A stretch of DNA of 13,939 nucleotides, from assembly GCA_036351435.1 (NCBI GenBank), contig JAZBPA010000219.1:1-13939 (forward strand). The letters are read 5' to 3'. The notes beneath the pieces are model-generated. The model had not been told where the DNA came from. It saw nothing but the letters and a program-made list of their open reading frames with translations, and made no database searches. Shown in pieces: positions 7,772 through 13,698 of the stretch (position 1 is its first letter; each line of letters begins with the position of its first letter). The DNA is from JAAUQA01 sp036351435. GTDB taxonomy: Bacteria; Pseudomonadota; Gammaproteobacteria; Competibacterales; Competibacteraceae. Both the position numbers and the translations under genes were made by a program.

Positions 7772-8794
7772 TTATGTCCCTATCGTTCCATCACGGAAGG
7801 TCTGGGGGGATACTCCGATCTGCCGTCGGAATGCACGGGTAAAGTTGGAAGCATCCGTGTAGCCAAGCTCAAAAGCGAGCTCGGTAATAGGTTTATCGGT
7901 TTTTTCCAACCAATCGGCAGCGCGGCGCATACGGGTTTCAGCTAACAGCAGCGAATAGTTCAGCCCCTGTTTCGCCAGACTGCGCTGCAGTTTATGCCTG
8001 TTCATATTCAGGGTTTCAGCAACGATGTCTATCTGAAACACCCGGTCGGATAACAGGGATTCGAGCTGAATTTGTACTAAGCTGCTCAGATCTTCCGGCA
8101 ACAAACGCTCGGTGGAAGAATTTGGACTCTTCTTCGGAATATCATCGTGAACACAGGGAAAACGCAGCGCCATCAGCGCCCGCGGAATCGTGAGATAGGT
8201 CTCCCCAGTGCCCCGCAAGACTCGCGAATTGGCAAGAGGTTCGATATCCGGAAGGTCTTCCTGACTCATATAGGCGAGGCTGATCTCCCTGGGTGACCAG
8301 TTTGCGCCTGCCGCTTTCCTGAAATTCTCAATAGTGGTGACCAGGGTCTCGATGTGAGACTGGTACGCCCCGATCCTGGGTTTTCCGATGGTTGCAATAT
8401 TGAGCCGAAACTCTTCCCCATGTTCTGATAACCAGAAATGCTGGCCTGTCATCAGCATCCGGTAAAGGGATATACCCCTGCAAAGGTAATCGTAAATCGT
8501 GAGAGAGTTCTGAAGCGTACGCCCATAGGGTCCCAGCTCACCTAATGGGGTCGCAAAGCCGACATGCAAGCCGAGATACTCGGTGCCCAGCGTCCGGCAT
8601 GCCAGTTCAAGGAATCGAAAAACGTTCTCCAGAGGTATGACTGCTGTGGGATGTTTGAGCAGGTGTGTAGGGATTCGCGAACGCACCAGCAACCGGTCAA
8701 CCGGTTCGCCTATAGATTCTAGCTGACTCGTATAGCGCAATACTGGGGCCACCCTGGTAACCGGCATGACCGTTAGCGAATTGGATGGTTTCAC
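7772..8794 (-). CDS. AraC-family transcriptional regulator (OruR-type)
   Basis: The 340-residue protein has the architecture of OruR-like AraC regulators: an N-terminal ligand-sensing 'arabinose-binding-like' domain (about 20-210, with FLELACRTLG, LGLHVGFATPLGELGPYG and the typical LCRGISLYR stretch) and a C-terminal double helix-turn-helix (about 238-336). The first helix-turn-helix is near VAETLNMNRHKLQRSLAKQG (258-277). The second is near ITELAFELGYTDASNFTRAF (303-322), followed by RRQIGVSP. The listed start is GTG 8794; an ATG at 8767 (residue 10) is an equally possible start, and neither has a strong ribosome site. The gene is divergent from the SnoaL-like/glycine-rich peptide unit. A 23-bp motif occurs in the shared upstream region and again beyond its 3' end, making local control of both flanks likely (inference). 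Its ligand is unknown. Confidence 0.93.
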   Translation of the reverse strand: MKPSNSLTVMPVTRVAPVLRYTSQLESIGEPVDRLLVRSRIPTHLLKHPTAVIPLENVFRFLELACRTLGTEYLGLHVGFATPLGELGPYGRTLQNSLTIYDYLCRGISLYRMLMTGQHFWLSEHGEEFRLNIATIGKPRIGAYQSHIETLVTTIENFRKAAGANWSPREISLAYMSQEDLPDIEPLANSRVLRGTGETYLTIPRALMALRFPCVHDDIPKKSPNSSTERLLPEDLSSLVQIQLESLLSDRVFQIDIVAETLNMNRHKLQRSLAKQGLNYSLLLAETRMRRAADWLEKTDKPITELAFELGYTDASNFTRAFRRQIGVSPQTFRDGTIGT

Positions 8795-8846
8795 TCGTCG
8801 CTTACCGACTTAACCTTGGTAGTTTTCGAAATTATAGCCCTGGTGG

Positions 8847-8887
8847 CACCAAATGACAGGCGAACTATTGCATATAGAAACTATACT
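8847..8887 (+). promoter_or_regulatory. Putative AraC-dependent rightward promoter/operator
   Basis: CACCAAATGACAGGC, two bases, then ACTATT spans 8847-8869, in the gap between the AraC gene and the divergent secreted-protein gene. A good -10 box, TATACT, lies at 8882-8887. The -35 position (8859-8864, GGCGAA) is poor and overlaps the motif, as expected where an AraC protein activates by contacting polymerase. A second copy (20 of 23 positions) sits at 7655-7677 facing the other way. TATAG-AAA-CTATA (8874-8886) is a small extra palindrome overlapping the -10. Confidence 0.5.
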
Positions 8888-8944
8888 TTATACAAGTAAA
8901 AATGGAATTTATCGGATTTTAAACAGCGTGTTAGAGGAGCGATA

Positions 8945-9436
8945 ATGATGAAGCGATTGGGACTATTGGTTTTTTTATGCTGGTTCGCTGCGGGTATAAG
9001 TCAAGCGCAGGAGGTTGATCAGTCAATTAAGGATGGGGTAAAGGCACTTTGGGAAGCACAGCAAAAAGCGTTTGATAATCACGATGTCGACGGGGTGATG
9101 GCTACCTACGCCGACAGTGACGACATCATGCTGATGGGCACTGGCCCCGGTGAGCACTGGGTCGGGAAAGAGGAGGTTAAAGACGCCTACAGCAACTTTA
9201 TGAAAGGATTTGACGCCAATACCGTGGAGGCGAAGTGCGGCGAGGGGGCTGGAAGCGCCCGGGGCGATGTCGTTTGGTTGACGATTGTTTGTCACTTCAA
9301 GGATCAAAAACAAGGTGAAAATCGCGAGTTTGTGCTGAACCTTTCCGGGGTAATCGTCAAACAAGGCGAGGACTGGCGTTATCATACTATCCATTTTTCC
9401 CACCTGATGGGCAATCCCGAGCAAGCAGCAAAGTAA
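8945..9436 (+). CDS. Secreted SnoaL-like (NTF2-fold, DUF4440-type) protein
   Basis: This 163-residue protein starts at ATG 8945, with GAGGAG 5 bases upstream (a second ATG follows directly). Residues 1-21 form a Sec signal peptide ending SQAQ. The mature part matches the SnoaL/DUF4440 cone fold: an opening helix with ALWEAQQKAFDNHDVDGVMA (about 34-53), then YADSDDIMLMGTGPGEHWVG, a second helix KEEVKDAYSNFMKGF (75-89), and the curved sheet ending VIVKQGEDWRYHTIHFSHL. C98 and C116 could be disulphide-linked in the periplasm. Members include isomerases, cyclases and non-enzymatic binding proteins, so the activity cannot be named. The gene lies 29 bp before the glycine-rich peptide gene on the same strand and is probably in one operon under the divergent AraC regulator. 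A helper role for the peptide (binding, processing or immunity) is speculation. Confidence 0.88.
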   Translation: MMKRLGLLVFLCWFAAGISQAQEVDQSIKDGVKALWEAQQKAFDNHDVDGVMATYADSDDIMLMGTGPGEHWVGKEEVKDAYSNFMKGFDANTVEAKCGEGAGSARGDVVWLTIVCHFKDQKQGENREFVLNLSGVIVKQGEDWRYHTIHFSHLMGNPEQAAK

Positions 9437-9465
9437 ACAGAAGAACATTCGACGGAGTTCAACCC

Positions 9466-9774
9466 ATGACTGACAAACAAAATAGACACAGCGAACACAT
9501 ACAAGCTGAAGATCCGAACACAGCGAAAGAAGAGCATGCAACACAAAGCCGGCGTAAGTTTTTGAGCGGTTTAGGCAAATGGTCAAAGGTAGTTATCGCC
9601 GGTGCGTTAGTTGGAAGTGGCGCGCTACTAACCGAGAAATCAGCGCAGGCAGCGGGATGGATAAACCGTCGCGGTGGTGGTGGCGGCTGGCTTAATGGTC
9701 GCGGTGGTGGTGGCGGTAGTTGGGTTAATCGCCGTGGCGGCGGTTGGGGTGGTAGCTGGATTAATCGCCGCTAA
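9466..9774 (+). CDS. Tat-exported glycine-rich W-x-N repeat peptide; candidate GrrA/triceptide-like RiPP precursor
   Basis: This 102-residue protein has GGAG 8 bases before ATG 9466. A hydrophilic leader (1-27) is followed by a twin-arginine signal, S28-R-R-K-F-L33, a hydrophobic segment VVIAGALVGSGALL (42-55) and an AQA cleavage site (60-62). The mature part would be about 40 residues made only of G, A, W, I, L, V, N, R and S. It holds four motifs W-[ILV]-N-[RG]-R: W65-I-N67, W75-L-N77, W86-V-N88 and W98-I-N100, separated by Gly runs. Radical SAM/SPASM enzymes of the three-residue cyclophane family (GrrM, XyeB type) crosslink aromatic-X-polar triplets, and GrrA precursors are Gly-rich repeats with such motifs. 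That match is the basis of the call. No maturase is in the window, so modification is unproven; an unmodified Gly-rich secreted peptide is the alternative. Tat export fits a substrate folded or crosslinked in the cytoplasm. Confidence 0.8.
   Translation: MTDKQNRHSEHIQAEDPNTAKEEHATQSRRKFLSGLGKWSKVVIAGALVGSGALLTEKSAQAAGWINRRGGGGGWLNGRGGGGGSWVNRRGGGWGGSWINRR
9658..9772 (+). repeat. Imperfect tandem repeats encoding W-x-N-R-R units
   Basis: The 3' part of the glycine-rich peptide gene consists of degenerate units of about 30-36 bp, each coding Gly-run plus W-[ILV]-N-[RG]-R. The 19-base string GTCGCGGTGGTGGTGGCGG occurs exactly twice, at 9668-9686 and 9698-9716 (30-bp period). The later units vary synonymously and in Gly number, so the array has grown by unit duplication while keeping the W-x-N triplets. 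Confidence 0.85.
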
Positions 9775-9824
9775 TAGGCGCTCCTCTGGGGAAAATAAAG
9801 ACGAAGAACCCTACCCAAAGCAAT

Positions 9825-9848
9825 AAAAAACCCCGCCGAAGCGGGGTT
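9825..9848 (-). terminator. Strong intrinsic terminator of the Kazal-domain gene
   Basis: On the minus strand the sequence is AACCCCGC, TTCG, GCGGGGTT, then TTTT: an 8-bp GC-rich stem (9829-9848) with a stable TTCG loop and a U-tract (complement of A 9825-9830). It lies 30 bp beyond the stop of the minus-strand gene at 9878. It also lies downstream of the convergent glycine-rich peptide gene, but the plus-strand side has only TTCT after the stem, so it would work poorly in that direction. Confidence 0.9.
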
Positions 9849-9877
9849 CTGGAGAAGTTTCGGTAGTCTCAGCTAAT

Positions 9878-10531
9878 TTACTCGACTGAGCAAGATCCCT
9901 CATAGACAATCTCAACCCGCGTTTGGTCCGCTTCACACGCGTTGTTGTAAGTCATGCCGTCAGCACCGCAGACTGGCTCAAAGACCGCCGGGCAGAACTC
10001 AGGGGCGGGTTCGTATTCACGGTAGTGCAGCACGATGTCTTTGAGGTAGAAGTTATCCAGGTCCCCCCAGGTATCGCCGTGATGATTGCGGGCACACACC
10101 AGCAGATAGTTATCCCCCGGCTTCAGGTATTTCCCCTCGACTACTTCATGATGGACTGCCCAACGCTCGTGTTCGACATAGGGCAGCGAACCGATGCGGT
10201 AATTCTCATTCCGATCCTGATGGATCGAGTCACAGCCTTCGAATTCACCCGGGACAAATTCGGGATTCAGATACAGGCTGTTGTAGCTGGATTTGTTGGT
10301 GCTGCTGATATTCATCTGCAGCACAGTTTTGTAGCTGGAATCGTAATCGCTGGGCATATAAAAGCGGATTAAGTAGCCCGGCTGGTGGTCTTTCCACTCA
10401 CCGACCATGACCGTTTTCTCGCGGATGACTTTGTAGTCCGATGCGGCGGTGGCCAGATCAGCGCCGCTCAGCAGCGATACGGTTCCACAAACAAGTCCGA
10501 TGATGCCTTTAGTCGTGTGATTCATGCTCAT
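9878..10531 (-). CDS. Secreted protein with C-terminal Kazal-like protease-inhibitor domain
   Basis: The 217-residue protein starts at ATG 10531 with AGGAG 7 bases upstream. A Sec signal peptide spans about 1-30 (ending ATAAS). Residues 32-172 form a single domain of probable beta-sandwich type with aromatic and acidic strands and one potential disulphide, C100-C146; I do not recognise its family. After a Pro-rich linker (EYEPAPEF) comes a Kazal-like domain, C180-PAVFEPV-C188-GADGMTYNNA-C199 ... EGS-C214. The PVCG-DG-TY-N-C signature is that of Kazal inhibitors of serine proteases. Classical domains have six cysteines; here the first and fifth, which pair with each other, are both absent. A small protein sealed by two disulphides remains possible. 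The gene converges on the glycine-rich peptide gene. Protection against extracellular proteases is inferred from the domain alone. Confidence 0.88.
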   Translation of the reverse strand: MSMNHTTKGIIGLVCGTVSLLSGADLATAASDYKVIREKTVMVGEWKDHQPGYLIRFYMPSDYDSSYKTVLQMNISSTNKSSYNSLYLNPEFVPGEFEGCDSIHQDRNENYRIGSLPYVEHERWAVHHEVVEGKYLKPGDNYLLVCARNHHGDTWGDLDNFYLKDIVLHYREYEPAPEFCPAVFEPVCGADGMTYNNACEADQTRVEIVYEGSCSVE

Positions 10532-10881
10532 GTGATTTCTCCTAACTCTAGTCTCGATAGTGGGTTAAACGTTGTTTCGTGACTAGGTCATAACACCATC
10601 CGTGCCAACCTGTTAAAAAACAATTAACAACAAACACATAGCTGATTTATGGGCAACCCATGCCCGAGTCAAACGGTTCATCTATAGTCTGCAACAAACT
10701 GATTTGACCGGGTCAATCTGACCGACACGACTTAAGCAGGCTCAAAACCGCATAAGATTTCTTACCGCATCTCCTGGTTAAAAGGCGTTATCGCACCTTT
10801 ACGCCGATTCGCTCCATTGAGAGCGGGGTATGCTATTTGATTGGTCTATCAAATGACCATCCGTAGCTTTGCTTGAGCCGC
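10532..10881. other. 350-bp intergenic region with several palindromes, no gene
   Basis: No coding frame with a credible start is visible. The region lies upstream of the Kazal-domain gene and downstream of the propeller gene. It contains TGTTAA-7-TTAACA (10611-10629), overlapping TGACC/GGTCA half-sites (10704-10723) and ATTTGAT-TGGTCT-ATCAAAT (10835-10854), the last about 28 bp beyond the propeller gene's stop and without a T-run. A promoter for the Kazal gene must lie here, but no convincing -35/-10 pair stands out. Confidence 0.5.
10704..10723. promoter_or_regulatory. Overlapping GGTCA inverted half-sites, possible operator
   Basis: TTGACCGGGTCAA (5-bp arms) overlaps GGTCA-ATC-TGACC (5-bp arms), so three half-sites of one sequence lie within 20 bases, about 180 bp upstream of the Kazal-domain gene. 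The arrangement could be a binding site for a dimeric regulator. No regulator is identified, and short palindromes arise by chance. Confidence 0.25.
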
Positions 10882-12003
10882 TTAAAAACCGACAACGTCT
10901 TTGGCTAGCTTACCTACGGTTGGCGCAATCAAACTGCCGAAATAAAGCGCATCATCAGTCTCGGTGGCCGCTGAGATGAGCGGATAGGTTCCAGCTGGGT
11001 CCTGCAAGTTCAACACGACTTCTCCGTTGTCATCGAACGCAATCACATGCCCGTAATGTACGGCCTTGGGCCGCACAGCAGCAGGGAGTCGCTGCACGAC
11101 TTTGCGTAACCAAGGTTTATCGGCTAACCGATCCAACAGGGCATTGCGCGGTGAAATCAAGGCCAGCCAATAGCGTCCGTCCTGTCCCCGAGTCAAATTA
11201 TCGGGAAAGCCCGGCAATGCTGCTAGGACCGTCTCCACCTGGCCGGTTTGTGGACCGGTCAGCCAGTAGCGCAGTACGCGATACATACCGGTTTCATTAA
11301 CCAACACACTCGTTTGGTCTGGGCTAATCGCCACTCCGTTAGCGAAGTTCAGTCCGTCCAATAAAGTCGATGCGCGTTGGGTCGCCGGATCGTAAACCAA
11401 CAACCGGCCACTTCCGCTGTGCTCCATAATATCCAGCAGACTGGCGGCATAAGTACCACCGGAAGCGCGTGCATCGAAGCGGGTCGAGGCGTCGGAAAAG
11501 TAAATCTTGCCATCCGCCGCCACATCGACGTTATTAGCGTAGTGAATGGGAGTGCCATCCGCTGCGGTCGCGAGTTCTGTGATGTCACCAGCCGGAGTGA
11601 TTTGTAATAACCCCCGAAAGGCGTCGGCAACAATCAGATTGCCCTGCGGGTCGAACACTAGACCGAGCGGTCGACCGCCGGTTTGCACCCAATTCTGAAT
11701 CTGCGAACCGTCCTCGGTCATGCGTACAATCCAACCGTCGTGGGTTGCGGCATACAGCTCGCCCTGCTGATCAACAATCACTTCCTCGGGACCGTACTGA
11801 TCGCCCAGCGGCAACTGTTGTATATCACTCAACCGTTCGTTCGGGGCGAAAACGCCGGTATAACCGGGATTCGGTGGTGGTTGCCAAGCTTGCGGTTCGA
11901 TAGGTACCGGCCAAGCCAAGAGATAACCGATGATAAGGCCAAGCAACGCCAGCACAATCAGCACAGTTTTTCTCATGATTTTTCTTGCCTGCAGATCATC
12001 CAT
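10882..12003 (-). CDS. Membrane-anchored SMP-30/strictosidine-synthase-like beta-propeller protein
   Basis: The 373-residue protein has one N-terminal signal anchor (about 13-30, VLIVLALLGLIIGYLLA), then a six-bladed propeller. Blade motifs include GPEEVIVDQQGELYAATHDG (71-90) and PLGLVFDPQGNLIVADAFRG. The strictosidine-synthase signature is also present: YFSDASTRFD (168-177), then the region of SLLDIMEHSGSGRLLVYDP (188-206), LDGLNFANGVAISPD and PGFPDNL. Metal or active-site candidates by analogy to SMP-30/gluconolactonase are E73 or E74, N158, N222 and D268. The architecture resembles animal APMAP and bacterial gluconolactonase-like proteins, that is, calcium-dependent ester or lactone hydrolases, but the substrate is unknown. 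The start is either M1 or M10 (ATG 11976); neither has a clear ribosome site. It follows the halohydrin dehalogenase-like gene after 55 bp on the same strand, so the two may share a pathway. Confidence 0.9.
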   Translation of the reverse strand: MDDLQARKIMRKTVLIVLALLGLIIGYLLAWPVPIEPQAWQPPPNPGYTGVFAPNERLSDIQQLPLGDQYGPEEVIVDQQGELYAATHDGWIVRMTEDGSQIQNWVQTGGRPLGLVFDPQGNLIVADAFRGLLQITPAGDITELATAADGTPIHYANNVDVAADGKIYFSDASTRFDARASGGTYAASLLDIMEHSGSGRLLVYDPATQRASTLLDGLNFANGVAISPDQTSVLVNETGMYRVLRYWLTGPQTGQVETVLAALPGFPDNLTRGQDGRYWLALISPRNALLDRLADKPWLRKVVQRLPAAVRPKAVHYGHVIAFDDNGEVVLNLQDPAGTYPLISAATETDDALYFGSLIAPTVGKLAKDVVGF

Positions 12004-12058
12004 GCTCTAATGATGTTCGCGGGATAACAGTGCACTACCGAACTAACGACATGATCAG

Positions 12059-12739
12059 CTAGCGCGGCACCCATCCGCCGCAGACTGGGAAAACCTGACC
12101 GACGAAGCAATTCGCTGCCTCGGAGCACAAGTACGCTACAAAGGAAGCATCTTCATTTGCAGACACCAGTCGCCCAAGAGGCACTTCACGCTTTAATCTG
12201 TCTTGAAATTTGGGATTGGCTTGAATCTCTTCCGGGAAGTAGCTTGGGTTGTCGACAAAATTTTGCGCAATGGCGTTGACCTGGATGTTGTGCTTGGCCA
12301 TTTCGACGCCCAGTGCCTGTACATAAGCGAGTTGTGCTCCTCTTGCGGCACTGTAGGTGGATGCGCGGTTTATTCCTCTCAGGGCCGATGCGCTACCGAT
12401 AACGATTATTTTCCCGGATGCACGGGCCAGCATTTGCGGTAACACAGCGCGGGTTAGGCGGGGTAGCGGGTGGACCAGTGCCTTAAAGACTTCATCCCAT
12501 TCATCGTCAGTGACTTGCTCGGCAGGCGTTGTCGGCGCACCAATCGCCAAGTTTATGATCAGCACATCAATCTTCCCCACTTGTGCGATAACTTTACCGG
12601 GCTCTTCGGGGTCGACCAACGAGCCAACCTGCGTGATGACTTCAGCGCCTTGTCCTTTAAGTGCTTTGTAGATAGCAGGTCCCATAAATGAATCGGCTTG
12701 GGTGACTAAGATACGTTTGTTGTCGAGCGCTTGTTGCAT
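12059..12739 (-). CDS. Halohydrin dehalogenase (HheB/HheE-like SDR-fold lyase)
   Basis: The 226-residue Rossmann-fold protein would usually be called a short-chain dehydrogenase, but it lacks the Gly-rich cofactor motif. Instead it has T13-QADS-F18-M-G20, which fits the halohydrin dehalogenase fingerprint T-x4-[FY]-x-G (halide pocket in place of the nucleotide site). Its catalytic set is S116-x12-Y129-x3-R133, Arg replacing the SDR Lys, the same Ser-Tyr-Arg triad spacing as HheC (132/145/149). From memory, HheB-type enzymes also share IDVL-x-N, HPL-R-RAVLPQ, GKI-V-GSA-A, YS-AR-AQ and a VPLGRL tail, all matched here (IDVLIIN, HPLPRLTRAVLPQ, GKIIVIGSASA, YSAARGAQ, VPLGRL). The family converts vicinal halohydrins to epoxides plus halide and reversibly opens epoxides with halide, azide, cyanide or similar anions. 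The protein is cytoplasmic, with no signal peptide. AAGGG 6 bases before ATG 12739 supports the start. Confidence 0.9.
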   Translation of the reverse strand: MQQALDNKRILVTQADSFMGPAIYKALKGQGAEVITQVGSLVDPEEPGKVIAQVGKIDVLIINLAIGAPTTPAEQVTDDEWDEVFKALVHPLPRLTRAVLPQMLARASGKIIVIGSASALRGINRASTYSAARGAQLAYVQALGVEMAKHNIQVNAIAQNFVDNPSYFPEEIQANPKFQDRLKREVPLGRLVSANEDASFVAYLCSEAANCFVGQVFPVCGGWVPR

Positions 12740-12851
12740 TGCGTACCCTTTTGGCCTGACTTCAATTGTTATAGCGACTCACGACAGGGTTAATCAGTTG
12801 TGCGAGTTTTTAGAGAGAGTATCCGCTGGAATTTATCATTTTATTTTTGTA

Positions 12852-13277
12852 TCAATCGGTTAAATAAACTGCGGCAGTGTCAAATGCGTCCTCCGGGGTC
12901 CCCTCCCAACTTCCATTGTTAAAAATACAGGGCTCATACTTTTCATGGCTGTAGGTGTAGAAAGCCATCGACCATCGGTTTTCATTACCGAAGTAGCGTA
13001 GCCGACACAAATGTGTTGGTGTATTACGCAAGCGCTCTATGAATTCTTCTCGGGATTCACCAAATGGCCGCGGATCAAAACCCGCTGCAACGTATGGCTC
13101 AATATAGGCGTCGATGTAACAGAACTGGCCTCGGAACCGAACGTCAATCCGGTTGTACTTACCGGCATAATTTTGTTCTGCGTGATCCAAGATACGCTGA
13201 CGAATCTGAGGTTTAGTTGCATCCGGGACTTTTTTCCCACCGGACTGAGGATCGTAGACCCAAACTTTTCTTGCCAT
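12852..13277 (-). CDS. Conserved hypothetical protein, 141 aa
   Basis: The protein begins MARKVWVYDPQSGGKKVPDA and has no signal peptide or membrane segment, so it should be cytoplasmic. Visible features are a basic helix (PQIRQRILDHAEQNYAGK, 23-40), a strand-rich middle with many aromatics (RIDVRFRGQFCYIDAYIEPY, 43-62), an acidic/basic helix (SREEFIERLRNTPTHLCRLRYFG) and a Trp/Tyr-rich C-terminus (WSMAFYTYSHEKYEPCIFNN then GTPEDAFDTAAVYL). Four cysteines or fewer and no metal motif are present. The look is that of a compact alpha/beta protein of a conserved but uncharacterised family; I do not assign a function. ATG 13277 has only a weak ribosome site. It lies 112 bp upstream of the halohydrin dehalogenase gene on the same strand. 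Co-transcription is possible, but that gap is large enough for a separate promoter. Confidence 0.8.
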   Translation of the reverse strand: MARKVWVYDPQSGGKKVPDATKPQIRQRILDHAEQNYAGKYNRIDVRFRGQFCYIDAYIEPYVAAGFDPRPFGESREEFIERLRNTPTHLCRLRYFGNENRWSMAFYTYSHEKYEPCIFNNGSWEGTPEDAFDTAAVYLTD

Positions 13278-13470
13278 GAGTTACCAACCATTGGAATGTC
13301 GAATACGGATCATCCGCTGTACATAAGGCATGATTTGTAGAATGCGATGACAAAGAAATCGCATCAATCGGATTGTCGCTGTAACTTGTCGATGCGGTTC
13401 GTTCTTCACCTTATCCTACCGGGCTTTTGATAAAACATTGGCCTTGCTCACGGGTAGCCTGACACAGTGC

Positions 13471-13698
13471 CTAAAACTCCGCTTCAGCTTCTTTGAGATA
13501 GGCATCTATTGCTGATTGATTGGTCAGGTAGAACGTCAAGGCACCGTACACCTGCTTCTGCGTTAGCACCGGAAAAGACTGCGCAATGCTTTCGGCTGTC
13601 TGCCTTCACCAAAACGCATAAACGATTGAGTCCACCAACACGTGCGTACCGATAAGCTGATAAATGTCGTTTGCTTTCTCGACATACCGCTTGTTCAT
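13471..13698 (-). pseudogene. DUF433 antitoxin-type gene interrupted by an in-frame TGA
   Basis: From ATG 13698 the frame reads 30 codons (ending VLVDSIVYAFW), then TGA at 13608-13606, then 44 more codons in the same frame (RQTAESIAQSFPVLTQKQVY, GALTFYLTNQSAIDAYLKEA, EAEF) and TAG at 13473-13471. The joined product is a full-length DUF433 protein of about 75 residues: the GT-x-V-x-x-D-S-x-VYAF start, the E-S-I-x-x-x-FP-x-LT-x-x-QVYGAL-x-FYL core and the IDAYL tail are all family features. DUF433 proteins are DNA-binding-like antitoxins, usually paired with a PIN-like DUF5615 toxin. One nonsense change (for example CGA to TGA) explains the break. GAGAG lies upstream of the ATG. No intact toxin gene follows towards lower coordinates. 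Loss of the pair by decay is the simplest reading. Confidence 0.8.

Noticed and set aside
9023..9586. Minus-strand open frame of 187 codons opposite the SnoaL-like gene
   Set aside because: It overlaps two plus-strand genes with good ribosome sites and export signals; its own start has no ribosome site and the translation looks like antisense.
9466..9774. Glycine-rich peptide as a glycine-rich RNA-binding or structural silk-like protein
   Set aside because: There is no RNA-recognition domain, and the Tat signal and the strictly kept W-x-N triplets are not explained by a general Gly-rich filler.
12059..12739. Ordinary NAD(P)-dependent short-chain dehydrogenase
   Set aside because: The TGxxxGxG cofactor motif is absent and the catalytic Lys is Arg; both replacements match halohydrin dehalogenases.
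13336..13358. Palindrome TGCGAT-9-ATCGCA upstream of the 141-aa gene
   Set aside because: The arms are short and AT-balanced, with no T-run or promoter elements in a fitting position; it is probably chance.
13400..13470. Remains of a DUF5615-type toxin after the DUF433 gene
   Set aside because: One frame reads CQATREQGQCFIKSPVG before a stop, but this is too short and lacks the acidic PIN-like residues, so I cannot support it.
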